A stretch of DNA of 56,975 bases from Betaproteobacteria bacterium (GTDB taxonomy: Bacteria; Pseudomonadota; Gammaproteobacteria; Burkholderiales; SG8-41): positions 1-56,975 of the forward strand of contig JACQOJ010000085.1 in assembly GCA_016202605.1 (NCBI GenBank), written 5' to 3'. How positions within the stretch are numbered: the stretch's first letter is position 1; every line of letters starts with the position of its first letter. The notes under the pieces were generated by a model, which had not been told where the DNA came from, made no database searches, and saw only the letters and a list, made by a program, of their open reading frames with translations. Positions 42,142 to 51,026 of the stretch are shown piece by piece. Made by a program: the position numbers and the translations under genes.

Positions 42142-43794
42142 CTACGGCGCGCGGGCTCTCTGGTAGAGCCGATAGCGCTCGTCCTTGTCGCCCGGCCGTC
42201 CCCCCTCCCAGATCTTGCGCCATGCGCCACGCGGCGGCACCTCGTAGCGGGGACTGCCCTGTACCAGCAGGAACTCGCAGTTGCGCCGCCGCTCCGCGAC
42301 CTCTTCGCGCTGCGTAATAATCTCTCCGAAGTAATGCAGCATCGCACGCTGCGCCTCGCCTAGATTCCTGCTCGACAGACAATCGTATTTTTTCGGCAGC
42401 GCCTGCTGCAGCGATACCACCATGGAGCGGTAGCTTTTCCCGGTGTCGATCCAGCCGATGAAAAGGATTGCGAGCAGCCCCCAGATCGTGGTGATGCCGG
42501 TGGCCCACGCGAAAACGGGCCGGTCGGGGCTGCGGCGCAGGCCGACCAGTACTCCAAACCAGGCCAGTGAGTAGACGGCGCCCAGCACGAAAGGCAGCAG
42601 CTTGAAACCGGGGTCATAGCCGGGCTGTATCCGGTGCAGATGCCCGTGCAGCCGCGCCGGCATGCCGAGTTCAAGGCCGGTCCAGTAAAACCATGCGACG
42701 ATCACGAAGAAGGTGAACGCCATGACGCTGAACCAGTACCACGCATTCGCGGCGCCGCGGCGCAGGCTGCCGACGCCCGAATTGGCGAGCAGGGTGAGGG
42801 GGATGAGCAGCGGCAGGGCGTAGAGTTCGCGAGCGTCGGGTGCAAGGCTGAGCAGCGTGAGCGTGACCAGAAATCCGCAAAGCGGCAGCAGCACGGCGGG
42901 GCGGTCAAAACCCGTCTCGTGCGCGCGCCACAGGGCCCAGAGAGCGATCGGCCACACCGGCCAGGCGTACCAGGGAAGGATGCGAAGGTAGTACATGAGC
43001 CCCGCTGCCGAACCGCCCGCCAGTAAGCGCGTTACGTTTTCCTTCCATAGCCACTGGTCGAAGAGCGCCGGGGATTGCGCGTAGAGCAGGCTCGGCCAGA
43101 TCGCGAGCCAGGGAGCCGCCGCGATGAGGGCCATCGCGATGGCCGATCCATAAGTGCGGTTGCGCCACGGGGAAAACAGCGGCAGCACCGCGGCCGTCAG
43201 GGCGATGATCGCGGTTTCGAGCAGGCCTTGCGTCATGAACACCAGTCCCGCGCCGGTTCCTATCCAGAAGCCGCCGGCAAGCGGGCGACGCAACGCCAAC
43301 GCGAGCCCATAGTATGCGATGGCGAATCCGGCCAGCGAGGCCGCATCCGCTATGAGCTGATGGCTGCGGATGACCAGCCCGAAACATCCGAGCAGGAGCA
43401 ACATGGCGATCATGCCGCGGCGCTCTCCGCTCAGTTCGCGGCCGGAAAGCGCGCAGAAGACGAACGTGAGGGCCATGTAGAAACCGGTTACCAGCCGCGC
43501 TGCGTCGTGCAGCGGCAGCGGCGGGGAGAACAGCACTGCGCTGGCCGCCGCGGTGAGATAAAAAAGTGGCGGGTCGACGAGAAACGGCTCGCCTGCGAGC
43601 CCGGGCACGATCCACGACCCGCCCTTGAGGATCTCGTTGACGACGCCGAAGGTATACGCCTCGTCGGGTTTCCACGGATCGTGGCCGATGAGGCCCGGAA
43701 GGATCCAGGCGGCACAGATCAGGACGATGAGCGCGGCCGTGGAAAGCGAGATTGGCGAGGCCCGCGCGACCTCGGTCCTGGAATAGGTGAGCAC
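42142..43794 (-). CDS. GT39 / ArnT-like membrane glycosyltransferase
   Basis: A 550-residue protein with a dozen membrane segments. The first periplasmic loop has GLIGHDPWKPDEAYTFGVVNEI, the DxD-like catalytic pattern of dolichyl-phosphate-mannose and lipid A 4-aminoarabinose transferases. The C-terminal soluble part (about 420-550) ends in basic residues. It likely moves a sugar from a polyprenyl-phosphate donor to lipid A, glycan or protein in the periplasm; the acceptor is unknown. No other arn genes are present. Start ATG 43794. Confidence 0.9.
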   Translation of the reverse strand: MLTYSRTEVARASPISLSTAALIVLICAAWILPGLIGHDPWKPDEAYTFGVVNEILKGGSWIVPGLAGEPFLVDPPLFYLTAAASAVLFSPPLPLHDAARLVTGFYMALTFVFCALSGRELSGERRGMIAMLLLLGCFGLVIRSHQLIADAASLAGFAIAYYGLALALRRPLAGGFWIGTGAGLVFMTQGLLETAIIALTAAVLPLFSPWRNRTYGSAIAMALIAAAPWLAIWPSLLYAQSPALFDQWLWKENVTRLLAGGSAAGLMYYLRILPWYAWPVWPIALWALWRAHETGFDRPAVLLPLCGFLVTLTLLSLAPDARELYALPLLIPLTLLANSGVGSLRRGAANAWYWFSVMAFTFFVIVAWFYWTGLELGMPARLHGHLHRIQPGYDPGFKLLPFVLGAVYSLAWFGVLVGLRRSPDRPVFAWATGITTIWGLLAILFIGWIDTGKSYRSMVVSLQQALPKKYDCLSSRNLGEAQRAMLHYFGEIITQREEVAERRRNCEFLLVQGSPRYEVPPRGAWRKIWEGGRPGDKDERYRLYQRARAP

Positions 43795-43944
43795 GGCGCT
43801 ATTTTACGTGAACGACAGCGCTATTGGTTTGGCGAGTCGAGTTGCGGGAAGCGTTCGGCGTTGATTATAGTCGGCTGGTTTCAAGAAGCCCGACAACGCT
43901 GCTGCGACATACCCGGTCAACATTCACCATCAGCCTGCCGGCGC

Positions 43945-44190
43945 CAGGCTATCGCGCCGCGACTCGTGTTCACCGGTTCGGTAGCCGCCTTTGGCGGAAA
44001 TCTGCCTGACATCGTCGTGGACTCGACTGCAACGACGCCGCGCTCATCCTACGGTACACAGAAAGTGATCGGCGAGCTGCTGGTCGGCGACTATACGCGC
44101 AAGGGATTCATCGATGGGTGCAGTCTGCGCTTGCCGACGATCGTCATCCGCCCCGGCAAACCCAAGTCGGCCGCTTGCGCGCCTGCGCGG
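43945..44190 (+). pseudogene. Fragment of DenD-like NAD-dependent sugar-acid dehydrogenase
   Basis: About 80 residues match an internal piece of D-erythronate dehydrogenase-type SDRs: PRLVFTGSVAAFGGNLPD, then the catalytic Ser-Tyr-Lys pattern SSYGTQKVIGELL, and YTRKGFIDG, LRLPTIVIRPGKP. There is no Rossmann N-terminus or C-terminus, and the frame continues into junk. A dead remnant in the 438-base gap between the GT39 gene and the M48 lipoprotein; nothing else is supportable there. Confidence 0.78.
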
Positions 44191-44232
44191 TCGCACCCGG
44201 CAAGCCGGGCACCTGCTCCACGCTCCGGCGCG

Positions 44233-45684
44233 CTACTCCACGATCTTCAGCGGCTGGCCGGCAGCGGGCTCGCCGGAGGGATACATCCCGTTGATCACGC
44301 GCAAATGACCTTCGGCGTGCTTGCCCAAGGGTGAGGTGCGCGCCAGCTCCGCGAACGTCAGCCCGGCACGCGCCGTGATCACCCGCAGTCTGTGCGGTCT
44401 GGCCAGCACGCGCTCCTGCGCCGTGAGTTCGTGAAAACTGCCGATCGAGTCGCTGATCTCGCCTTGGTGCTGTCTGAAGGCCGCCGCGGAGTGCGCCTGC
44501 GCCCCGATCGCGTAGGCGGTTTTCCCCAGGAACACGACCGCGATACGCGTGGGACGGCCTGACATCGTGGTATCCGCTATGGCTGCCGGCAGACCGCTGA
44601 TTGTGCTCGGCCGCACTTCCGTACCCGTACCAAGGCGCGCAATTCGCCGCAGGACTTCGCTCGGCGTGCCTTTCGCCGCGCCCGCCATCCTCAGGTCGAT
44701 CAGGACGTCCTCGCCGGGACTCAAAGCCGCAACGTTCTGCTGCTGATTCCTGATCCGCCAGCCGGCGGGAAAGCCGATCGCCAGTCCAAGCTCGACATGA
44801 TAGAAGCGGTTGTTCCTCACCACGCCCTGGCTCGGGCTGTCTGCAAAGATCATGCGGTCGATTCTGCGCAGAAACTCTTCGCGGGCGGTCCGCGTCTGCG
44901 CCTGCCTGAAGCGCGCGGCTTCGCCCACGACCTGCTGCAACCGCGTGTCGTAGTCCGGGTGGCTTGCGAACAATCCGTGATAGGCCCGCGGCTGGCGCCC
45001 TTCCTGTCTGGCGACCTCGGCATCAAACAGCTCCTGGTTCTTGAGTACGCGCACGACGTTGACCATCGACTGCGGATCGTAGCCGGTGCGCGCCAGGTAC
45101 TCGGCGCCAAGCCGGTCGGCCTCCAGTTCATGCTCCCGCCCGTAACCCGAGAGCAGTGCGTTGCCCAGCAGGTTGATGAGATTGTCGCCGATGAAGCCGC
45201 GTGTTTCCGGCACGAAGATCTGCAGTATGGCGGCGCCGACGTTGGCGGCAGTCGCGGCCGCGAGCTGTTGCACGGAGTGGCGTGCCGTCACATGGCCGAG
45301 CTCGTGCCCGAGCACCGCGGCGAGTTCCGCCTCCGAGTTGAGATAAGCCAGGAGGCCGCGCGTTATATAGACGTAGCCACCGGGCAGGGCAAAAGCGTTC
45401 ACGTCCGGCGAATCGACGACCAGGAACTGATATTCGAGATTCGGCCGATGGCTTGCTCTGGCCAGCTTCTGCCCGACCTCGTTCACGTAACCCTGCAGCG
45501 CCCGATCGTCGTGCACGCCATACTGCTGCCGCACCTTGGGATCTTCCTTGCGCCCAACCTGCACTTCCTGGCCCTCCGACATGGTCACGAAGTCGGGATT
45601 GCCCGTGACGGGATTGGTCGCGCAGTCGGAGAGTGCCAGCGCGGCCAGGACGGCGAGGACTCTGATCGTGGAATTCGGTTGCAT
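44233..45684 (-). CDS. M48 family metallopeptidase lipoprotein (BepA/LoiP-like)
   Basis: A 483-residue outer-membrane-directed peptidase. The lipobox LALSDC ends a signal peptide of 20 residues (Cys21 lipidated). The zinc site is HELGHVTARH (HExxH) and Glu in HELEADRLGAEY. The C-terminal region after residue 300 is a separate beta-rich domain, followed by a LysM-like/SLH-like motif FAELARTSPLGKHAEGHLRVINGMYPSGEP. By family, it controls outer-membrane protein quality. Start ATG 45684. It is convergent with the DenD remnant. Confidence 0.92.
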   Translation of the reverse strand: MQPNSTIRVLAVLAALALSDCATNPVTGNPDFVTMSEGQEVQVGRKEDPKVRQQYGVHDDRALQGYVNEVGQKLARASHRPNLEYQFLVVDSPDVNAFALPGGYVYITRGLLAYLNSEAELAAVLGHELGHVTARHSVQQLAAATAANVGAAILQIFVPETRGFIGDNLINLLGNALLSGYGREHELEADRLGAEYLARTGYDPQSMVNVVRVLKNQELFDAEVARQEGRQPRAYHGLFASHPDYDTRLQQVVGEAARFRQAQTRTAREEFLRRIDRMIFADSPSQGVVRNNRFYHVELGLAIGFPAGWRIRNQQQNVAALSPGEDVLIDLRMAGAAKGTPSEVLRRIARLGTGTEVRPSTISGLPAAIADTTMSGRPTRIAVVFLGKTAYAIGAQAHSAAAFRQHQGEISDSIGSFHELTAQERVLARPHRLRVITARAGLTFAELARTSPLGKHAEGHLRVINGMYPSGEPAAGQPLKIVE

Positions 45685-45749
45685 GCGCGTTCCATTTTAG
45701 CTGCGGTGACGGGACCCACCAACAGGCATGCCCTCATCCGGTGCAGCCC

Positions 45750-45764
45750 GCACTAACAACGTGC
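45750..45764 (+). promoter_or_regulatory. NtrC-like binding site upstream of the cyanate operon
   Basis: GCAC (45750-45753), seven bases and GTGC (45761-45764) follow the NtrC consensus GCAC-YA-N3-TG-GTGC, with TAACAAC between the arms. It lies about 150 bases upstream of the predicted sigma-54 start, an enhancer-like distance. A second, poorer GTGC/GCAC pair lies just upstream at about 45742-45752. By eye only. Confidence 0.4.
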
Positions 45765-45888
45765 GGCGAATTCTTCGGTGTGCCCCGCGCGCGGTATCAA
45801 CGAATGTCGCGCGGCCACGGGGTAACCTAACCGGAACAGATGGTTAGTGTGACGCGTCGCGCCCGGCTTGACCGCCAGCGACGCCATC

Positions 45889-45904
45889 TGGTACGCATCG
45901 TGCT
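45889..45904 (+). promoter_or_regulatory. Sigma-54-like promoter for the cyanate ABC operon
   Basis: TGGTACGCATCGTGCT (45889-45904) fits TGGYACR-N4-TTGCW, with the invariant GG and GC spaced by ten bases; one mismatch is T to G in the -12 box. Predicted start is near 45915, and the ATG is at 45946. The rest of 45685-45888 has no gene. Confidence 0.5.
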
Positions 45905-45945
45905 AACACGAGGGCATCGCAGGTCCATTGACTGAGGAGATGCCC

Positions 45946-47319
45946 ATGTCCGCGTTCAACGATCCATATGACCCGAACGTGAAGCTGTCGCCCGGCTGCA
46001 GTTGCGGGCACCACGCAACACAGGCCGCGCATGAAGCCGACCCGGTGGTATCGAGCACGGATAGCGATCTGCTGGCGGAACGCGCGGTGGAATCGGCTGT
46101 CATGCGCGCGCTTTTCCCGCGCGACGCCGCGCGCCGCGGCTTTCTCAGGGCAGTCGGCGCGGGCACCGCGCTGGCGGCGGTCGCGGCTCTGTTTCCGATG
46201 GGCGCAGCGAAGGAAGCCTTCGCGCAGGGGACTGGCAGGATCGAGAAGACGAAGCTCAAGGTGGGCTTCATTCCGATCACCTGCGCCACGCCGATCATCA
46301 TGGCGCACCCGATGGGTTTCTACGCGAAGCACGGGCTCGACGTCGAGGTCGTGAAGACCGCAGGTTGGGCGGTGATCCGCGTCAAGACGCTCAACAAGGA
46401 ATACGACGCGGCGCACATGCTCTCGCCGATGCCGCTCGCGATCACGCTTGGCGCGGGCGCACAGCCGATCCCCTACACCATGCCCGCCGTCGAAAACATC
46501 AACGGCCAGGCCATCACCCTCGCGATCAAGCACAAGGACAGGCGGGACCCGAAATCGTGGAAGGGGTTCAAGTTTGCGGTGCCTTTCGACTACTCGATGC
46601 ACAACTATCTGCTCCGTTACTACGTGGCGGAATACGGCCTGGATCCGGACAGGGACATCCAGATCCGCGTCGTGCCGCCGCCCGAGATGGTCGCCAACCT
46701 GCGCGCGGACAACATCGACGGCTTCCTCGCCCCCGATCCCGTCAACCAGCGCGCGGTGTACGACGGCGTCGGCTTCATCCACATCCTGTCGAAGGACATC
46801 TGGGAAGGGCATCCGTGCTGCGCCTTCGCGGCGAGCAGGGAGTTCGTGACCGAGATGCCGAACACCTACCGGGCGCTGCTGAAGGCGATCATCGACGCGA
46901 CCGCCTATGCGCGCAAGCCCGGGAACCGCAAGGAGATCGCCGCGGCGATCGCGCCCGCGAACTACCTCAACCAGCCGGTGACGGTGGTCGAGCAGGTGCT
47001 CACGGGAACGTTCGCCGACGGGCTGGGCAACGTGAAGAAGGTCCCGGACCGCATCGATTTCGATCCGTTCCCGTGGCATTCCTTCGCGATGTGGATCCTG
47101 ACCCAGATGAAGCGCTGGGGGCAGATCAAGGGCGAAGTGAATTACGCGAGGGTCGCGCAGGAGGTCTACCTCGCCACCGACGCGGCGAAGCTCATGAAGG
47201 AGGTGGGCTTCGCGCCGCCGGCATCGACCTCGAAGAAATTCACGGTGATGAAGAAGGAGTTCGATCCGGCGAAACCGGAGGCTTACCTGGCGAGCTTCGC
47301 CATCAAGAGGACGGCATAG
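45946..47319 (+). CDS. ABC transporter substrate-binding protein, NrtA/CmpA/CynA type
   Basis: A 457-residue periplasmic binding protein. A long N-terminal region with CSCGHH is followed by a Tat signal (RRGFLRAVGAGTALAAVAALFP, residues about 65-85). The mature part matches nitrate/bicarbonate/cyanate/aliphatic sulfonate receptors: KLKVGFIPITCATPIIMAHP, FYAKHGLDVEVVK and NLRADNIDGFLAPDP. ATG 45946 has GAGGAG seven bases upstream; TTG 45928 would add six residues. With the downstream permease, ATPase and cyanase, cyanate is the most likely substrate, though nitrate cannot be excluded. The Cys/His-rich N-terminus before the Tat motif is odd for an exported protein. Confidence 0.9.
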   Translation: MSAFNDPYDPNVKLSPGCSCGHHATQAAHEADPVVSSTDSDLLAERAVESAVMRALFPRDAARRGFLRAVGAGTALAAVAALFPMGAAKEAFAQGTGRIEKTKLKVGFIPITCATPIIMAHPMGFYAKHGLDVEVVKTAGWAVIRVKTLNKEYDAAHMLSPMPLAITLGAGAQPIPYTMPAVENINGQAITLAIKHKDRRDPKSWKGFKFAVPFDYSMHNYLLRYYVAEYGLDPDRDIQIRVVPPPEMVANLRADNIDGFLAPDPVNQRAVYDGVGFIHILSKDIWEGHPCCAFAASREFVTEMPNTYRALLKAIIDATAYARKPGNRKEIAAAIAPANYLNQPVTVVEQVLTGTFADGLGNVKKVPDRIDFDPFPWHSFAMWILTQMKRWGQIKGEVNYARVAQEVYLATDAAKLMKEVGFAPPASTSKKFTVMKKEFDPAKPEAYLASFAIKRTA

Positions 47320-47322
47320 GCC

Positions 47323-48165
47323 ATGGACCGGTTGATGGGCTGGCGCGCCCCCGCGCTCTCGGTGCTGCTGTTCCTGCTGTTCGTCGGCGTGTGGCACGCG
47401 GCGACGCTGCCCACCGCCGCCGAGCGCACGGTCGACGCGGAGTACGCCAAGCTGGTCGGCGCCGCCGCGGCCACCGGGCAGAAGTCGTCGTTCCCGGCGC
47501 CGGCCGACGTCGCGGGCAAGATCTGGACGCACCTGAAGGAGCCGTTCTACGACAAGGGCCCCAACGACAAGGGCATCGGCATCCAGCTCGCGTACTCGCT
47601 CGCCCGGGTGCTTGCCGGCTACCTGCTCGCGGCGCTGGTGGCGATCCCGATCGGCTTCCTGATCGGCATGTCGCCGCTGGTCTACCGCGCGCTCGATCCT
47701 TTCATCCAGGTGCTGAAGCCCATCTCGCCGCTCGCGTGGATGCCGCTGGCGCTGTTCACGCTGAAGGACAGCGGCGTCTCCGCGGTGTTCGTGATCTTCA
47801 TCTGCTCGCTGTGGCCGATGCTGATCAACACCGCGTTCGGAGTCGCTGCCGTGCGTCGTGAATGGCTGAATGTGGCGAAAACGCTCGAGGTTGGGCCCCT
47901 GCGCAAGGCGTTTCGCGTGATCCTGCCCGCGGCGGCGCCCACCATCATGACCGGCATGCGCATCTCGATCGGCATCGCGTGGCTGGTGATCGTCGCGGAC
48001 GAGATGCTGGTCGGCGGCACGGGCATCGGCTACTTCGTGTGGAACGAGTGGAACAACCTGTCGATCACCAACATCCTGACGGCGATCCTCGCCATCGGCC
48101 TGGTCGGCATGGTCCTCGACCTCATGCTCGCGCGGCTCACACGCCTCGTCACGTTCCCTGAGTGA
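47323..48165 (+). CDS. ABC transporter permease, NrtB/CynB type
   Basis: A 280-residue inner-membrane permease with about six membrane segments after an N-terminal helix (SVLLFLLFVGVWHAA). The EAA-like loop for ATPase contact is around LEVGPLRKAFRVILPAAAPTIMTGMRISIGIAWLV. It starts three bases after the binding-protein gene, so is in the same operon. The insertion of about 65 residues between the first helix and the permease domain is typical of NrtB-like permeases. Confidence 0.92.
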   Translation: MDRLMGWRAPALSVLLFLLFVGVWHAATLPTAAERTVDAEYAKLVGAAAATGQKSSFPAPADVAGKIWTHLKEPFYDKGPNDKGIGIQLAYSLARVLAGYLLAALVAIPIGFLIGMSPLVYRALDPFIQVLKPISPLAWMPLALFTLKDSGVSAVFVIFICSLWPMLINTAFGVAAVRREWLNVAKTLEVGPLRKAFRVILPAAAPTIMTGMRISIGIAWLVIVADEMLVGGTGIGYFVWNEWNNLSITNILTAILAIGLVGMVLDLMLARLTRLVTFPE

Positions 48166-48200
48166 GCGGTAAACGGTAAGCGGTAAGTGGTAAGCAGTTA
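48166..48200 (+). repeat. Short tandem GGTAAGC-type repeat at a stop codon
   Basis: Immediately after the permease stop, CGGTAAA, CGGTAAG, CGGTAAG and TGGTAAG follow each other (about 48170-48197). Like the TGACCGG repeats it sits at a gene 3' end and introduces stop codons (TAA, TAG). The 75 bases that follow to the ATPase start show no gene. Confidence 0.5.
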
Positions 48201-48274
48201 GAAGAGGACTCTAGAGAAATGAGACAGGTGATGTTCCCGAATACGACTGACAAACCGCTCACGGGTTTCAGGCC

Positions 48275-49198
48275 ATGACCGAACCGCTGATCAGGATCGA
48301 GGGCATCGCCAAGCGCTATACCGGGCGCGGCGGCGCCGCGGCGACGGTGTTCGAGGACATTCACTTCGGCATCGACCCGGGAGAGTTCGTGTGCCTGATC
48401 GGGCATTCGGGCTGCGGCAAGACCACGATTCTCAACATTCTGGCGGGACTCGAGCCGGCCACTGCGGGTTACGTGTTCGTCGGCGGCCGCGAAATCGGTG
48501 GACCGAGCCTCGACCGGGCCGTGATCTTCCAGAGTCACGCGCTGATGCCGTGGCTCACCGTGATGGGCAATATCGCCTTCGCGGTGACCTCGCGCTGGCC
48601 CGGGTGGAGCAAGGCCCGGGTGCGCGACCATTGCCAGGAATACATCGACCTCGTGAACCTGACCGGGGCCGAGAAGAAGCGGCCGTCCGAGCTCTCGGGC
48701 GGCATGAAGCAGCGCGTGGGGATCGCGCGGGCGCTCGCGATCCGGCCCAGCATGCTCCTTATGGACGAGCCGTTCTCGGCGCTCGACGCGTTGACGCGCG
48801 GCATGCTTCAGGAAGAGGTGCTGCGGATCTGCGCCGAAACGCGCCAGACCGTGTTCATGATCACGCATGACGTCGACGAAGCGATCCTGCTCGGCGACAA
48901 GATCATCCTCATGACCAACGGCCCCCACGCCAAGATCGCCGAAATTGTGGTGAACACCCTTCCGCGCAACCGCAACCGGCACGATCTGCACCGGCACCCG
49001 CATTACTACCGTATCCGCAACCACCTGATCGAGTTCCTCGTCGATCGCTCGCGTGCGTTCAGCGAGGAGTCCGCCGCGGGCGGCTACGAGTCTCGTAATC
49101 CGCCGCTTACACGGCCCGGGCTTGACGAGGGCCTGTCCGGTGTAAGCGGCATTCCCGCGGCGCGCCCGCCGAAGCCCATGGTCGTCGTCGCAAAATGA
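48275..49198 (+). CDS. ABC transporter ATP-binding protein, NrtD/CynD type
   Basis: A 307-residue ATPase. Walker [11 protein letters not shown] loop [12 protein letters not shown], signature [15 protein letters not shown], Walker [12 protein letters not shown] and the H loop (ITHDVDEA) are all intact. The N-terminal half is the nucleotide-binding domain; a C-terminal extension (about 240-307) is unconserved. It powers the permease at 47323. Start ATG 48275, 110 bases after the permease, with a tandem repeat in the gap. Confidence 0.94.
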   Translation: MTEPLIRIEGIAKRYTGRGGAAATVFEDIHFGIDPGEFVCLIGHSGCGKTTILNILAGLEPATAGYVFVGGREIGGPSLDRAVIFQSHALMPWLTVMGNIAFAVTSRWPGWSKARVRDHCQEYIDLVNLTGAEKKRPSELSGGMKQRVGIARALAIRPSMLLMDEPFSALDALTRGMLQEEVLRICAETRQTVFMITHDVDEAILLGDKIILMTNGPHAKIAEIVVNTLPRNRNRHDLHRHPHYYRIRNHLIEFLVDRSRAFSEESAAGGYESRNPPLTRPGLDEGLSGVSGIPAARPPKPMVVVAK

Positions 49199-49226
49199 CT
49201 GAAACCCCAACCGAAGGAGACGCCTT

Positions 49227-49727
49227 ATGAAACGCTCCGATGCACCGGAAGCCCTGCTCGCCGCCGCGGGCATGATGAAACCCATGACGCGCGAGGACGT
49301 CACCGAGCTGATCGTGATGGCGCGCATCAAGAAGGGCATCACCTGGGCGAGGCTCTCCGAGGTCGTGGGCCAGAGCAAGGAGTGGACCGCCGCCGCGCTG
49401 CTCGGCCAGATGCAGATGACGAAGGAGCAGGCCGAGGCCGCAGGCGATCTGCTCGATCTGCCCGAGGACGCGGTCCTGCTGCTGCAGCAGGCGCCGTACA
49501 AGGGGTCGCTGCCGACCGCAGTGCCGACCGATCCGTTGATCTATCGCTTCTACGAGCTCGTCAGCGTCTACGGCACGACCTTCAAGGCGCTCATCCACGA
49601 GGAGTTCGGTGACGGCATCATGAGCGCCATCGACTTCAAGATGGATTTGAAGCGCGAGCCCGATCCCAAAGGCGACCGCGTCAGCGTCACCATGAGCGGC
49701 AAGTATCTGCCTTACAAGACCTACTGA
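49227..49727 (+). CDS. cynS: Cyanate hydratase (cyanase)
   Basis: A 166-residue protein with the N-terminal helix-turn-helix-like domain (residues 20-85) and C-terminal catalytic domain. The active-site triad aligned to E. coli Arg96, Glu99 and Ser122 is R107, E110 and S133, in YRFYE and GDGIMSAIDF. It converts cyanate plus bicarbonate to carbamate and CO2, then ammonia and CO2. AAGGAGAC lies before ATG 49227. It follows the ABC genes, so cyanate import and hydrolysis are coupled. Confidence 0.97.
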   Translation: MKRSDAPEALLAAAGMMKPMTREDVTELIVMARIKKGITWARLSEVVGQSKEWTAAALLGQMQMTKEQAEAAGDLLDLPEDAVLLLQQAPYKGSLPTAVPTDPLIYRFYELVSVYGTTFKALIHEEFGDGIMSAIDFKMDLKREPDPKGDRVSVTMSGKYLPYKTY

Positions 49728-49733
49728 ACGGAC

Positions 49734-49751
49734 GCGCCGCGACAGCGGCGC
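49734..49751 (+). terminator. Stem-loop after cynS
   Basis: GCGCCGC (49734-49740) and GCGGCGC (49745-49751) pair perfectly around GACA, six bases after the cynS stop. No T tract follows, so it may stabilise the 3' end or be a weak terminator. Confidence 0.5.
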
Positions 49752-49783
49752 ACGACGCATCGTTCTGCCGCGTGGGTTGGAAC

Positions 49784-49799
49784 GGGCGGCATCATTGCT
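49784..49799 (+). promoter_or_regulatory. Possible sigma-54 promoter before the TRAP operon
   Basis: GGGCGGCATCATTGCT has GG (49785-49786) and GC (49797-49798) with ten bases between and a perfect TTGCT -12 box, but the -24 box departs from TGGCACG at positions 5-7. Weak by itself; of interest because the adjacent operon also shows a sigma-54-like site. Confidence 0.28.
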
Positions 49800-49928
49800 G
49801 TTCCGTTCACGTGTATGTTGCGGTGCGTCGAGGCGTGGGGCCATTTTCTTGCGTCGGGTCATTGCTCCCTGCGGGTAATTAGGAGTGGGGTAACCGGCGC
49901 TCCGTCAACTGACTAGAGAGAGGGAAAC

Positions 49929-51026
49929 ATGCGTAACGACCGCAGAAAGTTTCTGAAGGGTGGGGCAGCAGCAGCAACCGGTGCCGCGATCGCCGGATTT
50001 CCGATGATCGCGGGTGCGCAGCAGACGTTCAACTGGAAGATGACGAGCGCCTATCCCAAGGGCGCGCCGTTCTACATGGACGGCCCCGGCAGCGCGACCG
50101 ACCTTGCCAGGCGCATCGAGGCCATGTCGAACGGCCGAATCAAAATCACGGTCTATGGCGCGGGCGAGCTCATCCCGGCGCTCGAAGGGTTCGACGCGGT
50201 GCGCTCAGGCACCGTCGAGATGAACCATGCCAACAGTTACTTCTGGACCGGCAAGACCTTCGCGGCGCAGTACTTCACCGCCGTGCCCTTCGGACTCAAC
50301 TTCCAGGGCATGAACGGCTGGCTCTACGATGGCGGCGGCATCAAGCTCTGGCACGAAGTCTACGCGCCGTTTGGCATGATCGCCTTTCCGTGCGGCAATA
50401 CCGGCGTGCAGATGACCGGGTGGTTCAAGAAGGAGATCAAGTCGATCAAGGATTTCAACGGATTGAAGATGCGCATCCCGGGACTCGCGGGGAAGGTGTA
50501 CGCGACGCTCGGCGTGGACGTGAAGCTGCTGCCCGGCGGCGAGATTTTCCCGGCGCTCGAGCGCGGCGTGATCGACGCAGCCGAGTTTGTCGGACCCTAT
50601 CAGGACCGCCGGCTCGGTCTGCAAAAGGCGGCGAAGAATTATTACACCACCGGCTGGCACGAGACGGCGACGGTCTCCGAGCTGCTGATCAACAAAGCGG
50701 CATGGGACAAGCTGCCGAAGGACCTGCAGGCCATCGTGGAGAACGCCTGCGCCGCATGCAACGTGATCAGCGAAGCCTGGTGCCAGCGCACCAACGCCGA
50801 GGCGATGGAAGAGCTGATCAAGAAAGAAGGCGTGATCGCGCGGCCGCTGCCCGATGACGTGATCAAGGGACTGCGCGCGGCGACCCGGAAAGTGCTCGAG
50901 GAGGCGGTCGCCAAGGACCCGGCCACGAGGAAGGTGCACAACTCGTACATGGCGTTCAAGGCCGGGTACGACAGCTGGGCGGGCTACAGCGAAGCCGTGT
51001 ATCACAGCAAGATCCGCGGTGCCTGA
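49929..51026 (+). CDS. TRAP transporter solute-binding protein (DctP)
   Basis: A 365-residue protein with a Tat signal (DRRKFLKGGAAAATGAAIAGFP, residues 4-25). The body matches the DctP branch of TRAP receptors: TFNWKMTSAYPKGAPFYMDGPG, LIPALEGFDAVRSGTVEMNHANSY and GLKMRIPGLAGKVYATLGV, closest by eye to the mannitol/chloroaromatic or 2-keto acid-binding group. It binds an organic anion in the periplasm for import by DctQM. Start ATG 49929. The Tat signal is unusual for a TRAP receptor and may mean folding with a cofactor or metal. Confidence 0.94.
   Translation: MRNDRRKFLKGGAAAATGAAIAGFPMIAGAQQTFNWKMTSAYPKGAPFYMDGPGSATDLARRIEAMSNGRIKITVYGAGELIPALEGFDAVRSGTVEMNHANSYFWTGKTFAAQYFTAVPFGLNFQGMNGWLYDGGGIKLWHEVYAPFGMIAFPCGNTGVQMTGWFKKEIKSIKDFNGLKMRIPGLAGKVYATLGVDVKLLPGGEIFPALERGVIDAAEFVGPYQDRRLGLQKAAKNYYTTGWHETATVSELLINKAAWDKLPKDLQAIVENACAACNVISEAWCQRTNAEAMEELIKKEGVIARPLPDDVIKGLRAATRKVLEEAVAKDPATRKVHNSYMAFKAGYDSWAGYSEAVYHSKIRGA

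Noticed and set aside
45844-47532. 562-codon minus-strand open frame
   Set aside because: Antisense to the cyanate binding protein; Arg/His/Asp-rich without homology.
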